This document shows positions 51,522 through 60,001 of a stretch of 64,000 nt of DNA, piece by piece (positions within the stretch are counted from its first letter, which is position 1; every line of letters starts with the position of its first letter). Below the pieces are notes generated by a model that was not told the DNA's origin, searched no databases, and worked only from the letters and a program-made list of their open reading frames with translations. Origin of the DNA: Saccharopolyspora_D taberi (lineage in GTDB: Bacteria; Actinomycetota; Actinomycetes; Mycobacteriales; Pseudonocardiaceae); assembly GCF_039534165.1 (NCBI RefSeq), contig NZ_BAAAUX010000012.1:113248-177247 (forward strand). Reading direction: 5' to 3'. Both the position numbers and the translations under genes were made by a program.

Positions 51522-53015
51522 TCAGCGTCGGTACTTCAGCGGAACTCTCAGAACGGCCTCCGTTCCACGCTGACGACCGCGACCGCGCAAACTCAACGAC
51601 CCGCGGAGCTCCGACTCCACGAGGGTCCGCACGATCTGCAGGCCGAGGCGTTCGGCGCGTTCGAGGGAGAATCCCTTGGGCAGGCCACGACCGTCATCGG
51701 AGATGACGACGTCGAGCCAACGCGCCGAACGCTCCGCCTGCACCACGACCTCACCTCCCTGGCCTTCCGGGAAAGCGTGCTCGAAGGCGTTCTGCACCAG
51801 CTCGGTCAGCACCATCACCAGCGGCGTCGCCAGCTCCGCCGACACCACCCCGAAGCGGCCCTCCCGCCGGACCTTCACCCCGGTCTCGGCCACCGCGACA
51901 TCGCTCATCATCGGGATCACCCGGTCCACGACGTCGTCCAGGTCGACCCGCTCGTCCACCGACATCGACAACGTCTCGTGCACCAGAGCGATCGACGTCA
52001 CCCGCCGCACCGACTCCTCCAGCGCGAGCCGCGCCTCCGCGTTGCCGGTGCGCCGCGACTGGAGCCGCAGCAGCGCGGCCACCGTCTGCAGGTTGTTCTT
52101 GACCCGGTGGTGGATCTCCCGGATCGTCGCGTCCTTCGACAGCAGCGCGCGGTCCCGCCGCTTGACCTCGGTGACGTCGCGCACCAGCACCAGCGCGCCC
52201 GCGGCCTGGCCGCGCGGGTGCAGTGGCAGCGCGCGGAAGAGCACGGTGGCGCCGCGCGCGTCGGCTTCCATCCGCAGGCTCGGCTGACCGCCGTTGGCCC
52301 GGCGAATGCGCTGCGACACTTCCTCGGCGTCGAACGGGTCGGTCAGCAGCGACCGGGTCAGCGGTGCGAGCTGCGCGCCGACCAGGTCGGACGCGTGGCC
52401 CATCCGGTGGTACGCCGACAGCGCGTTCGGGCTGGCGAACACGACGGTGCCGGAGGCGTCCAGCCGGACCAGGCCGTCCCCGACGCGCGGGCTGGTGTGC
52501 ACGTCCGGCGACGGTTCCGGGGTCGGGAAGGTGCCGTCGGCGACCATCTGGCACAGGTCGGCGGCGCTGCCGAGGTAGGAGATCTCCAGCGGGCTGGGCA
52601 CCCGCGGGACCGCCAGGTTCGTGTCCCGGCTGAGCACCGCGACGATGTCGTCGCCGAGCCTGACCGGGATGGTCTCGCGCCGGACCGGCACCCCGAGGTG
52701 CCAGCGCGGGTCCTCCTCGCGGCAGATCCGCCCCTCCAGCGCGGCGCGCCGCAGCTGCGGGTGTTCCTCGTAGGTCACCTCGGTGCCCACCACGTCCTCC
52801 GGGTGCGCGGTGGGCGCGGTCGTCGGCCGCGCCTGGGCCACGCAGAGGAACCGGGACTCGGGAGCGTCGTCCGGACCGACCTGCACCCACAGCAGGAAGT
52901 CCGCGAAGGACAGGTCCGACAGCAGCTGCCACTCCGCCACCACCTGCTGGAGGTGGTCGGCAGCCGTTCCGGACAGGCCGGTGTGCTCGGCCAGCAGGTC
53001 GCTGAGCGTCGACAC
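51522..53015 (-). CDS. pdtaS: Sensor histidine kinase PdtaS
   Basis: A 497-residue cytosolic kinase: GAF-like domain (about residues 1-150), PAS domain (about 180-280), then the HisKA_2 phosphoacceptor REIHHRVKNNLQTVAALLRL and an HATPase domain (ELVQNAFEHAF, SDDGRGLPKGF). It has no membrane segment. In mycobacteria PdtaS phosphorylates the RNA-binding antiterminator PdtaR and senses cyclic-di-GMP or copper/nitric oxide. The neighbours whiB1 and the biotinyl protein match the M. tuberculosis order Rv3219-Rv3221c. GTG 53015 lies three bases after the preceding stop. Confidence 0.95.
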   Translation of the reverse strand: MSTLSDLLAEHTGLSGTAADHLQQVVAEWQLLSDLSFADFLLWVQVGPDDAPESRFLCVAQARPTTAPTAHPEDVVGTEVTYEEHPQLRRAALEGRICREEDPRWHLGVPVRRETIPVRLGDDIVAVLSRDTNLAVPRVPSPLEISYLGSAADLCQMVADGTFPTPEPSPDVHTSPRVGDGLVRLDASGTVVFASPNALSAYHRMGHASDLVGAQLAPLTRSLLTDPFDAEEVSQRIRRANGGQPSLRMEADARGATVLFRALPLHPRGQAAGALVLVRDVTEVKRRDRALLSKDATIREIHHRVKNNLQTVAALLRLQSRRTGNAEARLALEESVRRVTSIALVHETLSMSVDERVDLDDVVDRVIPMMSDVAVAETGVKVRREGRFGVVSAELATPLVMVLTELVQNAFEHAFPEGQGGEVVVQAERSARWLDVVISDDGRGLPKGFSLERAERLGLQIVRTLVESELRGSLSLRGRGRQRGTEAVLRVPLKYRR

Positions 53016-53018
53016 GGA

Positions 53019-53243
53019 TCAGCCCTCGACGACCGCGAGGAGGTCGCCCTCCCGCACCGCGTCACCGACGCGGACCGCGACCCTGCGCACGGTGCCCGCG
53101 GCAGCGGTCAGGACCGGGATCTCCATCTTCAGGGACTCGAGCACCACCAGCGGTTCACCGCCGCGCACCGAGTCGCCCTCCGCCACCGGAACCGCCGTCA
53201 CGTTGGCGACCATCTCGGCGCGGACCTCCCCCCGCTTGGCCAT
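53019..53243 (-). CDS. Small biotinyl/lipoyl-attachment protein (TB7.3-like)
   Basis: A 74-residue single biotinyl domain. The modified lysine is K39 in VLESLKMEIPV, two glycines (GGEPL, AAGTV) flank the hairpin. Start is ATG 53243. It is located between sigR/rsrA and pdtaS as in mycobacteria, where the protein (Rv3221c) is biotinylated. The partner carboxylase is unknown. It probably is co-transcribed with pdtaS. Confidence 0.92.
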   Translation of the reverse strand: MAKRGEVRAEMVANVTAVPVAEGDSVRGGEPLVVLESLKMEIPVLTAAAGTVRRVAVRVGDAVREGDLLAVVEG

Positions 53244-53440
53244 CAGTTCCCCTCCTCGGTGCACCCCAGATCGGTGCACCCCGGACAAGCAAACCACGTG
53301 CCGGGCCACCCATCAGCGGCAGGTGGCGACATGTCAGACTGGGAGGCAAGACCCCAGCCCGAACCGGCGGTTGCGATGCTCCGCGTCCCCGCGGTGCCGG
53401 GCTGGTCGACGGAAGCCATCTGACCGACGAGGGAGTTGCC

Positions 53441-53515
53441 ATGGGCAAGCGGGCCCGCAAGAAGAAGGACCGGCGCAAGAACAAGGCCAACCACGGCAAG
53501 CGCCCGAACAGCTGA
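53441..53515 (+). CDS. Ribosomal protein bL37
   Basis: A 24-residue protein, MGKRARKKKDRRKNKANHGK then RPNS, rich in Lys and Arg. It matches bL37, the small actinobacteria-specific large-subunit protein found in mycobacterial ribosomes. ATG 53441 has GAGGGAG at 53429-53435. It is too short for most gene finders. A strong hairpin follows. It is opposite in direction to both its neighbours. The name rests on close motif likeness (KRxRKKxDRxxxKANHGKRPN). Confidence 0.88.
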   Translation: MGKRARKKKDRRKNKANHGKRPNS

Positions 53516-53541
53516 ACGGCCGCGCGACCAGCGCGCCGAAC

Positions 53542-53582
53542 GCACAACGGCCCCGAACCACGCAGGTTCGGGGCCGTTGTGC
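53542..53582. terminator. Bidirectional terminator between bL37 and rsrA
   Basis: A perfect 18-bp stem (53542-53559 with 53565-53582), loop ACGCA, between convergent genes. Confidence 0.88.
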
Positions 53583-53592
53583 ATGTCCGGGC

Positions 53593-53928
53593 TCATTCCG
53601 CGGACGAGGTCTTCCGGGTGCGCACCTCGACCGAGGTGCCGTCCGGTCCGTGCTCGACGGTGACCTCGGCCTGCCGGAGCACCGTGTCGCGGATCGAAGC
53701 GCGCAACCGCTCCTTCAGCTCCGCCGGTGCGTGCTCCCCGCCGCACTTGCGGTGCAGGAGGGCCTTGATGTGCTCCTCGATGCCGTAGTGCTCCAGGCAG
53801 CTGCCGCAGTCGTCGAGGTGTTTCTGCAGCGCGGCACGCCGTTCGCGGTCGCACTCGTTGTCCAGGAACAGCCACACTTCGGCAAGCACGTCGTCACAGG
53901 AGGCGTGCTCCCGCTCGCCGTGACTCAT
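53593..53928 (-). CDS. rsrA: Zinc-binding redox-sensing anti-sigma factor
   Basis: A 111-residue ZAS protein. The zinc and redox residues are C11, H37, C41 and C44 (KHLDDCGSCLEHYG), with C62 in HRKCGG, corresponding to Streptomyces RsrA. Under thiol oxidation it forms disulfides, loses zinc and frees SigR. Its ATG overlaps the sigR stop in ATGA, which sets equal production of the pair. The location next to sigR is diagnostic. Confidence 0.96.
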   Translation of the reverse strand: MSHGEREHASCDDVLAEVWLFLDNECDRERRAALQKHLDDCGSCLEHYGIEEHIKALLHRKCGGEHAPAELKERLRASIRDTVLRQAEVTVEHGPDGTSVEVRTRKTSSAE

Positions 53929-54617
53929 GAAGTGCTCACCTCCCGCTCCTTGCCCTCGCGCAGGAAGCCCCGGTCCCTGGCGACATCGGTGAGCATCCCG
54001 CGCAGTTGCCTGCGGCCGCGGTGCAACCGCGACATGACGGTGCCGATCGGCGTTCCCATGATCTCGGCGATCTCCTTGTACGCGAAGCCTTCGACGTCAG
54101 CAAGGTAGACGACCATACGGAACTCTTCGGCGAGCTGTTGCAGCGCGTTCTTGACGTCGGTGTCGGGCAGCCGGTCGAGCGCCTCGACCTCGGCCGAACG
54201 CAGGCCGCTGGAGGTGTGGTTCTCGGCCTGCGCGAGCTGCCAGTCGGCGATCTCGTCGGTCGGCTGCTGCTGCGGCTGTCGCTGCTTCTTGCGGTAGCCG
54301 TTGATGTAGGTGTTGGTCAGGATCCGGTACAGCCACGCCTTCAGGTTGGTGCCCTGGGCGAAGGACTTGAACGCCGAGTACGCCTTGAGGTACGTCTCCT
54401 GCACGAGGTCCTCGGCGTCCGGCGCGTTGCGGGTCATCCGCAGCGCAGCGCCGTAGAGCTGGTCCAGCAGCGGCATCGCGTCGCGCTCGAAGCGGGCGGC
54501 GCGTTCGTCCTCGGTCTCCTCGACCTGTCCGTCTGGGGAGGCCGTCTGGTCGAGCCGCTGCTCTTCGGCAGTGTCGAGCTGCCCAGCATTCTTCGGCGGC
54601 TGGGGGGTGCTAGGCAC
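53925..54617 (-). CDS. sigR: Disulfide-stress ECF sigma factor SigR (SigH)
   Basis: A 230-residue ECF sigma with region 2 (APDAEDLVQETYLKAYSAFK) and region 4 (LADVEGFAYKEIAEIMGTPI, GTVMSRLHRGRRQL). It directs thiol-stress genes (thioredoxins, mycothiol recycling). GTG 54617 has AGGAG six to ten bases upstream. The frame stays open upstream with an in-frame ATG at 54668; a longer unstable isoform exists in Streptomyces and could also be made here. Coupled to rsrA by an ATGA overlap, with a probable self-promoter upstream. Confidence 0.95.
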   Translation of the reverse strand: MPSTPQPPKNAGQLDTAEEQRLDQTASPDGQVEETEDERAARFERDAMPLLDQLYGAALRMTRNAPDAEDLVQETYLKAYSAFKSFAQGTNLKAWLYRILTNTYINGYRKKQRQPQQQPTDEIADWQLAQAENHTSSGLRSAEVEALDRLPDTDVKNALQQLAEEFRMVVYLADVEGFAYKEIAEIMGTPIGTVMSRLHRGRRQLRGMLTDVARDRGFLREGKEREVSTS

Positions 54618-54797
54618 CTGGCTCCTTTCCCGTCGCCAGGACGAGGTGACAACTGGCGACGAACCCATGCGGTCCTGCGCATGGCTCGCCTTCGAGGGTA
54701 CCCGGGGCGACCCCTGCCCACCTGCGGCCGAATGCGACGCGGCCGCTGGCCGGTCGAGTACGCACGTGTTCGTCTTCTCTGCTGGCACGCCCGATCC

Positions 54798-54824
54798 AAC
54801 GCGCCCCGCCCTGATCGTTATTCC
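54798..54824 (-). promoter_or_regulatory. SigR-type autoregulatory promoter
   Basis: On the minus strand GGAAT (54824-54820), a 19-base spacer and GTT (54800-54798). This is the SigR/SigH consensus with one extra spacer base and lies 180 bases before the sigR start. Confidence 0.65.
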
Positions 54825-54913
54825 ACCCTGGTGCTTTGGCCGGCTGGTGCTTCCGGTCACGCGAACCGTACCTCCGACCCCCGACACCTCCGCCAGCGAA
54901 ATTCGCCGGTCCC

Positions 54914-54919
54914 TAGAGT
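54914..54919 (+). promoter_or_regulatory. Candidate -10 for leaderless ybaK transcript
   Basis: TAGAGT lies six bases before ATG 54926; no ribosome site is between them. Confidence 0.45.
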
Positions 54920-54925
54920 GTCGGC

Positions 54926-55405
54926 ATGGCAGGCAAGGGCACTCCGGCCACCGCACTCCTGGCCAAGCGCAAGATCGACCACCGGGTCCACGCCTACGAC
55001 CACGACCCCCGCGCCGAGTCCTTCGGGCTGGAGGCCGCCGAGCTGCTCGGCCTTCCGCCGGAGCGGGTGTTCAAGACGCTGGTCGCCGACGTGGACGGGA
55101 GGCTGGCGGTCGGCGTGGTGCCGGTCACCGGGCAGCTGGACCTCAAGGCGCTCGCCGCGGCCTGCGGCGGGAAGAAGGCGAAGATGGCCGAGATGGCCGC
55201 CGCCGAGCGCGCCACCGGCTACGTCGCGGGCGGCATCTCGCCGCTCGGCCAGAAGAAGCGCCTGCCGGTGGTGCTGGACAGCTCGGCGACCGCCTTCGAC
55301 ACCATCTTCTGCAGCGCGGGCAGGCGCGGGCTGGAGATCGAACTCGCCCCCGCCGACCTGGTGCGACTGCTAGACGCAGAGGTCGCCGGGATCGCGGCAG
55401 GCTAG
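54926..55405 (+). CDS. ybaK: Cys-tRNA(Pro)/Cys-tRNA(Cys) deacylase
   Basis: A 159-residue YbaK/EbsC protein that removes Cys wrongly attached to tRNA-Pro. Family blocks are DHRVHAYDHDPRAESFGLEA, VFKTLVADVDG, GGKKAKMAEMAAAERATGYV and the SPLGQKKRLP strand. ATG 54926 appears leaderless. It is divergent from sigR. An insertion-sequence fragment begins directly after the stop. Confidence 0.92.
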   Translation: MAGKGTPATALLAKRKIDHRVHAYDHDPRAESFGLEAAELLGLPPERVFKTLVADVDGRLAVGVVPVTGQLDLKALAAACGGKKAKMAEMAAAERATGYVAGGISPLGQKKRLPVVLDSSATAFDTIFCSAGRRGLEIELAPADLVRLLDAEVAGIAAG

Positions 55406-55690
55406 ATCGATGAACGCCGAGTCCTGATGGCCATCCTCGGCCACGACCCGCAGCTGCTCGCCCGGCGTCGAGGGCTGCCGGTCGTGGCCGACAAGGGCTA
55501 CGTACCGGCTGAACTGACTGCTACCTCGCCGAGCGAGACGCCCGGCTCCTGCGACCGTCCTACCGCAACCGCGCCCCGCACCGGCTCAAACCGATCCTCG
55601 CGCTGACCTGTGCGATCCGGCACAACCGCTGGCCGGCCCATCACCCGCTCCCCGACCACCTACGACCACTGATCAATCAGGACCTAATTC
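55406..55690 (+). mobile_element. IS982-type transposase remnant
   Basis: Three pieces of a transposase C-terminus are recognisable in two frames: DERRVLMAILGHDPQLLARR and VVADKGYVPAEL (catalytic Asp), then after a frameshift AERDARLLRPSYRNRAPHRL and ILALTCAIRHNRW. This order matches IS982-family enzymes, with the third catalytic region deleted. No inverted repeats are seen. The fragment separates ybaK and phzF. Confidence 0.65.
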
Positions 55691-55692
55691 GG

Positions 55693-56499
55693 CTAGACGT
55701 GCAGCTCGCCGTCGACGACGGTGACCGCGTTGCCGGTGAGCAGGACCCGGTCGCCGCGAACCTCGGTGCGGACCACACCCGTCCGCGCCGACACCTGCAA
55801 GCCGACGAGCCCGTCGCGCCCCAACCGCTCAGACCAGTACGGGGCCAGGGCGGTGTGCGCGCTGCCGGTCGTCGGGTCCTCGAAGATGCCTTCGGCCGGT
55901 GAGAAGAACCGCGAGACGAAGTCGTAGCCGGAGCCTTCGGCGAGCGCGGTGACGATCACGCCGCGCAGGCCCTCGCGCCGGGTCAGCTCGGCCAGCGCCG
56001 CGTCGTCGGTCGACACCGCGCGCACCGCGGCCTCGTCGGGGAGGACGGTCAGCAGGTCACCGAGCGCTCCGGTGCGCAGGGTCCGCTCCGGCCGGACGCC
56101 CAGCGCGTCGGCCAGCCCTGCCGGGATCGGCGTCTCGGTTCCCGGCGCGGCCGGGAAGTCCAGCGTGATGCCGTCCGCGGCGATGTGGGCGACGAGCACA
56201 CCGCTGCGCCTGCTGTGGAACCGGACTTCGCCGTCGATCCCCCTGGCCGTCCGGAGGACGTGCGCCGTGGCCAGCGTGGCGTGCCCGCAGAGGTTGGTCT
56301 CGGCGAGCGGGGCGAACCACCGGATCGCCCAGTCCGGCCCGCTGGGCAGCGCGAACGCGGTCTCCGAGAAGTTCAGCTCCGCGGCCACCCGCTGCATCCA
56401 GGCCTCGTCCGGCCAGTCCGCGGACTCCAGCAGGCACACTCCGGCGGGATTCCCGGCGAACGGCTGATCGGTGAAGGCGTCGATGATGTGGATACGCAC
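55693..56499 (-). CDS. PhzF-family isomerase/epimerase
   Basis: A 268-residue two-domain protein of the diaminopimelate epimerase fold. Typical blocks are IIDAFTDQPFAGNPAGVCLL, LNFSETAFAL (with the conserved Glu), TNLCGHATLATAHVL and EDPTTGSAHTALAPYW. PhzF itself isomerises a phenazine precursor, but most members have unknown substrates, and no phenazine genes are nearby. The start is GTG 56499. TACGGT at 56511-56506 on the same strand is six bases upstream, so the message may be leaderless. Confidence 0.9.
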   Translation of the reverse strand: MRIHIIDAFTDQPFAGNPAGVCLLESADWPDEAWMQRVAAELNFSETAFALPSGPDWAIRWFAPLAETNLCGHATLATAHVLRTARGIDGEVRFHSRRSGVLVAHIAADGITLDFPAAPGTETPIPAGLADALGVRPERTLRTGALGDLLTVLPDEAAVRAVSTDDAALAELTRREGLRGVIVTALAEGSGYDFVSRFFSPAEGIFEDPTTGSAHTALAPYWSERLGRDGLVGLQVSARTGVVRTEVRGDRVLLTGNAVTVVDGELHV

Positions 56500-56505
56500 T
56501 CAGCC

Positions 56506-56511
56506 ACCGTA
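56506..56511 (-). promoter_or_regulatory. Candidate -10 for leaderless phzF transcript
   Basis: TACGGT on the minus strand ends six bases before GTG 56499, without a ribosome site. Confidence 0.4.
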
Positions 56512-56558
56512 CGAAGGCCAATCATCCCGGCCCAAGAGCCAATCCCGGCTCGGTGGAC

Positions 56559-57170
56559 TCAGTCGATCAGCCGGAGGACCCGGACCAGCCACTCCTGCGC
56601 GGCCCTGGCGACGGCGTCCACGTCGGCCTTCAGCGAGTGGTCGCCCGGGACGAGCACGACCTCCCGCTCGTGCGACGGCTCGGGCTGGCCGAACGGGTCC
56701 CGCTCGCCCTGCACGACCAGCACGGGCGCGTCGACCGCGTCGAGCTCGCCGAGCCTGCTCTTCTCCGGCTTGCCCGGCGGGTGCACCGGGAACGCCAGGC
56801 ACAGCACCGCCGACGCCTCCCCCGCCTCCGCGGTCCGGCACGCCACCCGCGCCCCCGACGACCGGCCGCCGAAGATCAGCGGCAGGTCGGCGAACCAGCG
56901 CTCGCCCAGGTCCTCCGCGACCGCCAGCCACGCCGCGTCGAGCTGCTTCGCCGGAGCGGGCGCCCGGCGGCCCGCCACCCGGTACGGCTGCTCGACCAGC
57001 GCGACGTGCACTCCGGCGTCGGTCGCCGAGCGCGTGACCGCGACCAGGTCCGGAGCGGCGAGCCCGCCTCCGGCCCCGTGCCCGAGCAGCAGCGCGGCGC
57101 GGCCCTCCTCGGCGCAGTGCAGCTCGGCCCGCGCCGGGCCGTGCGGAGTGTCGACCTCGACCCTGGTCAT
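56559..57170 (-). CDS. Alpha/beta-hydrolase family protein (KANL3/Tex30-like)
   Basis: A 203-residue hydrolase. The oxyanion region LLLGHGAGGGLAAPDL opens the fold, the nucleophile elbow is in FGGRSSGARVACRTA, the acid in VVQGERDPFGQP, and the last His in VPGDHSLKAD. This corresponds to the dienelactone hydrolase-like KANL3/Tex30 group. ATG 57170 overlaps the stop of the upstream SRAP gene in ATGA. Substrate unknown; coupling to SRAP is seen but not explained. Confidence 0.85.
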   Translation of the reverse strand: MTRVEVDTPHGPARAELHCAEEGRAALLLGHGAGGGLAAPDLVAVTRSATDAGVHVALVEQPYRVAGRRAPAPAKQLDAAWLAVAEDLGERWFADLPLIFGGRSSGARVACRTAEAGEASAVLCLAFPVHPPGKPEKSRLGELDAVDAPVLVVQGERDPFGQPEPSHEREVVLVPGDHSLKADVDAVARAAQEWLVRVLRLID

Positions 57171-57877
57171 GACTCGAACAACGCCGCTTGCTCGGCGGGC
57201 TCCGGCACGGGCTCGGCCCGTTCCATCAGCTCGGGACGGTTGTTGCGCATGTTGTTGACCTCTGTGGACACCGGGTGCAGCACGAGCTCGTCGAGCACGC
57301 CCGGCTGCGGGCTCAGCAGCTCCGGGACCTCGGTGCGCTGCGGGTCCAGCCACTCCGACCACGCCGACCGCGGCAGCACCAGCGGCATCCGGTGGTGGAC
57401 GCCGGCCAGCTCGCCGACCGCGTCGGTGGTGACCACCGCGCACGTCACGAGCGGATCGCCGCTCGGCGGCCACCAGGCGGAGAACACCGCCGCCATCGCC
57501 AGGCTTTCCCCGTCGCCGCGACGGCAGAAGTAGGGCTGGCGACGCTTGTCGTCGGGCTTCCACTCGTACCAGCCGGAAGCGGGCATCAGGCACCGCCGCC
57601 GCGCGGCCGACTCGGCATAGGCGGGCTTGGTGGTGATCGTCTCCGCCCGCGCGTTGATCATCGGCGGGCCGCTGGTCGCGTCCTTCGCCCACGTCGGCAC
57701 CAGGCCCCAGCGCACCGGGCGCACGCTGCGCTCCGCACCCCGCTCGACGATGATCGGCACGGTCTTGGTCGGAGTGACGTTGTAGTCCGGTTCCAGCGCG
57801 CCGTCCGTGCGGTCGACGGCGTCGAACTCACCGGCCAGCGCGGCCGGATCCTGCCGGACTGCGTATCGCCCGCACAT
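57167..57877 (-). CDS. SRAP (HMCES/YedK-type) abasic-site DNA-protein crosslinker, copy 1
   Basis: A 236-residue SRAP protein. The catalytic Cys is at position 2 (MCGRYAVRQDP), so the start must be ATG 57877, not the upstream GTG. Active-site residues are in PPMINARAETI (Asn), ASGWYEWKPD (Glu) and HHRMPLVLP (His). SRAP proteins crosslink to abasic sites in single-stranded DNA and protect them. It lies 15 bases after copy 2 and overlaps a hydrolase gene. Confidence 0.93.
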   Translation of the reverse strand: MCGRYAVRQDPAALAGEFDAVDRTDGALEPDYNVTPTKTVPIIVERGAERSVRPVRWGLVPTWAKDATSGPPMINARAETITTKPAYAESAARRRCLMPASGWYEWKPDDKRRQPYFCRRGDGESLAMAAVFSAWWPPSGDPLVTCAVVTTDAVGELAGVHHRMPLVLPRSAWSEWLDPQRTEVPELLSPQPGVLDELVLHPVSTEVNNMRNNRPELMERAEPVPEPAEQAALFES

Positions 57878-57892
57878 CAGCACTCACCCTGA

Positions 57893-58627
57893 CTAGCTGT
57901 CACGGTCCAAACCTACCGGTGCCGCGATCGGGTCAACCCGTTCGAGGAGTTCGACGCCGTTGTTGCGCACGTTGTTCACCGCCGTCGACACCGGGCGCAG
58001 CTCCAGCGACTCGACGAGGTCCTGCGGGGGCGGCCCGAGCAGGTCGGACACGTCGACGGCCTCCGGGTCGAGCCAGTGCGACCAGGCGGACGTGGGCAGC
58101 AGCAGCGGCATCCGCTCGTGGATCTCGGTCAGCTGGCCGACGGCGTCGGTGGTCAGCACCGAGCAGCTCACCAGCGGCTGCGCGTCCTCGCCCGCCTCCG
58201 GATCGCGCCAGGTCGACCAGATCCCGGCCATCGCGAGGCTGGAACCGTCCGGCGGGGTCATGAAGTACGGCTGCTTCGCGGTGCCCTCCCGCTTCCACTC
58301 GTACCAGCCGTCGGCCGGGATCAGGCAGCGCTTGCGCTTGATCGAGCTGCGGAACGCGGGCTTGCTGGTCACCGTCTCCGACTTGGCGTTGATCATCTTG
58401 CTGCCGATGGAGGCGCTCTTCGCCCAGTGCGGCACCAGCCCCCACCGCATCACCCGGACGCTGCGCTCGGTCTCGTCGTCGGAGTGGCGGGCGACCACGC
58501 TGAACACGCTCTTGGTCGGCGCGACGTTGTAGTCCGCGCCGGGAGCGGCGCTGCCGGTGGCGTCCACCGCGGCGAACTCCGCGGCCAGCTTCGCCGGATC
58601 CTTGGTGGAGGCGTACCTGCCGCACAT
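57893..58627 (-). CDS. SRAP (HMCES/YedK-type) abasic-site DNA-protein crosslinker, copy 2
   Basis: A 244-residue paralog of the following gene, likewise beginning MCGRYA with Cys2 and keeping SKMINAKSET, ADGWYEWKRE and IHERMPLLLP. ATG 58627 has AGGAGGTCC upstream; earlier starts would block exposure of Cys2. Both copies keep all catalytic residues, so both are predicted active. It heads a three-gene leftward operon divergent from aroA. The related M. tuberculosis gene Rv3226c also adjoins aroA. Confidence 0.94.
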   Translation of the reverse strand: MCGRYASTKDPAKLAAEFAAVDATGSAAPGADYNVAPTKSVFSVVARHSDDETERSVRVMRWGLVPHWAKSASIGSKMINAKSETVTSKPAFRSSIKRKRCLIPADGWYEWKREGTAKQPYFMTPPDGSSLAMAGIWSTWRDPEAGEDAQPLVSCSVLTTDAVGQLTEIHERMPLLLPTSAWSHWLDPEAVDVSDLLGPPPQDLVESLELRPVSTAVNNVRNNGVELLERVDPIAAPVGLDRDS

Positions 58628-58735
58628 GCCGTGGGACCTCCTGGTTTGCGCTCTCGACATCATCGTGACAGCCGCCATCCCCGCAGGCGACCCCGTGTCC
58701 GGAAGCTGTCGGCGGAGTGGGGGATCATAACGAGT

Positions 58736-60001
58736 ATGACCCAGTTGTGGCCCGCTCCCGTCGCTTCCGGTGCGGTTGACGCGACCGTTCCCGTGCCCGG
58801 CTCGAAGTCGATCACCAACCGCGCGCTGGTGCTGTCCGCGCTCGCGGACGGACCCTCCACCCTTCGCCGCCCGCTGCGGAGCAGGGACACCGAACTGATG
58901 GCCACCGCGCTCCGCGCGCTCGGCACCCGGATCGACGACGGCCCGGACGAATCATGGCTGGTCACGCCAGGTGCGCTGAGCGGCCCGGCCGAGGTCGACT
59001 GCGGCCTGGCCGGCACCGTCATGCGGTTCCTGCCGCCGGTCGCGGCGCTGGCCGAGGGCCGGGTGCACTTCGACGGCGACCCCCGCGCCCGGGAACGCCC
59101 ACTGGACACCGTGCTGAACGCGCTGCGCGCGCTCGGCGCCGATGTCAGCGGCGACGCGCTCCCGTTCGACCTCCACGGCACCGGCAAGCTCGCCGGCGGC
59201 GAGGTCACCATCGACGCCTCGGCGTCATCGCAGTTCGTCTCCGGCCTGCTGCTGTCGGCTGCCCGGTTCGAGCAGGGCGTCACGGTCACCCACGCGGGCG
59301 CGCCGGTGCCGTCGCTGCCGCACATCGACATGACCGTGTCGATGCTGCGGGACGCCGGTGTCGAGGTGGAGACCGGCGAGAACGTGTGGCGGGTCGCCCC
59401 GGGCGCCATCCGCGCGCTGGACCTGGAGATCGAACCGGACCTGTCCAACGCGACCCCGTTCCTGGCCGCGGCGGCGGTGACCGGCGGATCGGTCACCGTG
59501 CCCGGCTGGCCCCGGCGCACAGACCAGGCCGGGGACGCGATCCGCGACATCCTCGCCCGGATGGGCGCCGAGGTGCGGCTCGACGACACCGGCCTCACCG
59601 TCACCGGCCCGGCCGAGCTGGCCCCCCTCGACATCGACCTGCACGACGTCGGCGAGCTCGCACCGACCGTCGCCGCGCTCGCCGCGCTCGCCGCAGGCCG
59701 CTCGCAGCTGCGGGGCATCGCGCACCTGCGCGGCCACGAAACCGACCGGCTCGCCGCGTTGGAGCGCGAGCTCACCGGCCTGGGCGGCGCCGTCGAGCAG
59801 ACCGACGACGGGCTGCTGATCGACGCCCGGCCGCTGACCGGCGGCACCTGGCTCTCCTACGCCGACCACCGGATGGCCACCGCCGGGGCCATCCTCGGGT
59901 TGAAGGTGCCGGGGGTGCGGGTGGAGGACATCGCGACCACGTCCAAGACGATCCCCGACTTCCCGGGCATGTGGTCGGCGATGCTGGAGGCCCGGATCTG
60001 A
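58736..60001 (+). CDS. aroA: 3-phosphoshikimate 1-carboxyvinyltransferase (EPSP synthase)
   Basis: A 421-residue enzyme of the shikimate pathway that transfers enolpyruvate from PEP to shikimate-3-phosphate. Key blocks are VPGSKSITNRALVLSALA, the LAGTVMRFLPPVAAL segment, ASASSQFVSGLLL and YADHRMATAGAILG. ATG 58736 lacks a strong ribosome site. The stop shares one base with the rsgA start. Order SRAP-aroA-rsgA is the same as in mycobacteria. Confidence 0.97.
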   Translation: MTQLWPAPVASGAVDATVPVPGSKSITNRALVLSALADGPSTLRRPLRSRDTELMATALRALGTRIDDGPDESWLVTPGALSGPAEVDCGLAGTVMRFLPPVAALAEGRVHFDGDPRARERPLDTVLNALRALGADVSGDALPFDLHGTGKLAGGEVTIDASASSQFVSGLLLSAARFEQGVTVTHAGAPVPSLPHIDMTVSMLRDAGVEVETGENVWRVAPGAIRALDLEIEPDLSNATPFLAAAAVTGGSVTVPGWPRRTDQAGDAIRDILARMGAEVRLDDTGLTVTGPAELAPLDIDLHDVGELAPTVAALAALAAGRSQLRGIAHLRGHETDRLAALERELTGLGGAVEQTDDGLLIDARPLTGGTWLSYADHRMATAGAILGLKVPGVRVEDIATTSKTIPDFPGMWSAMLEARI

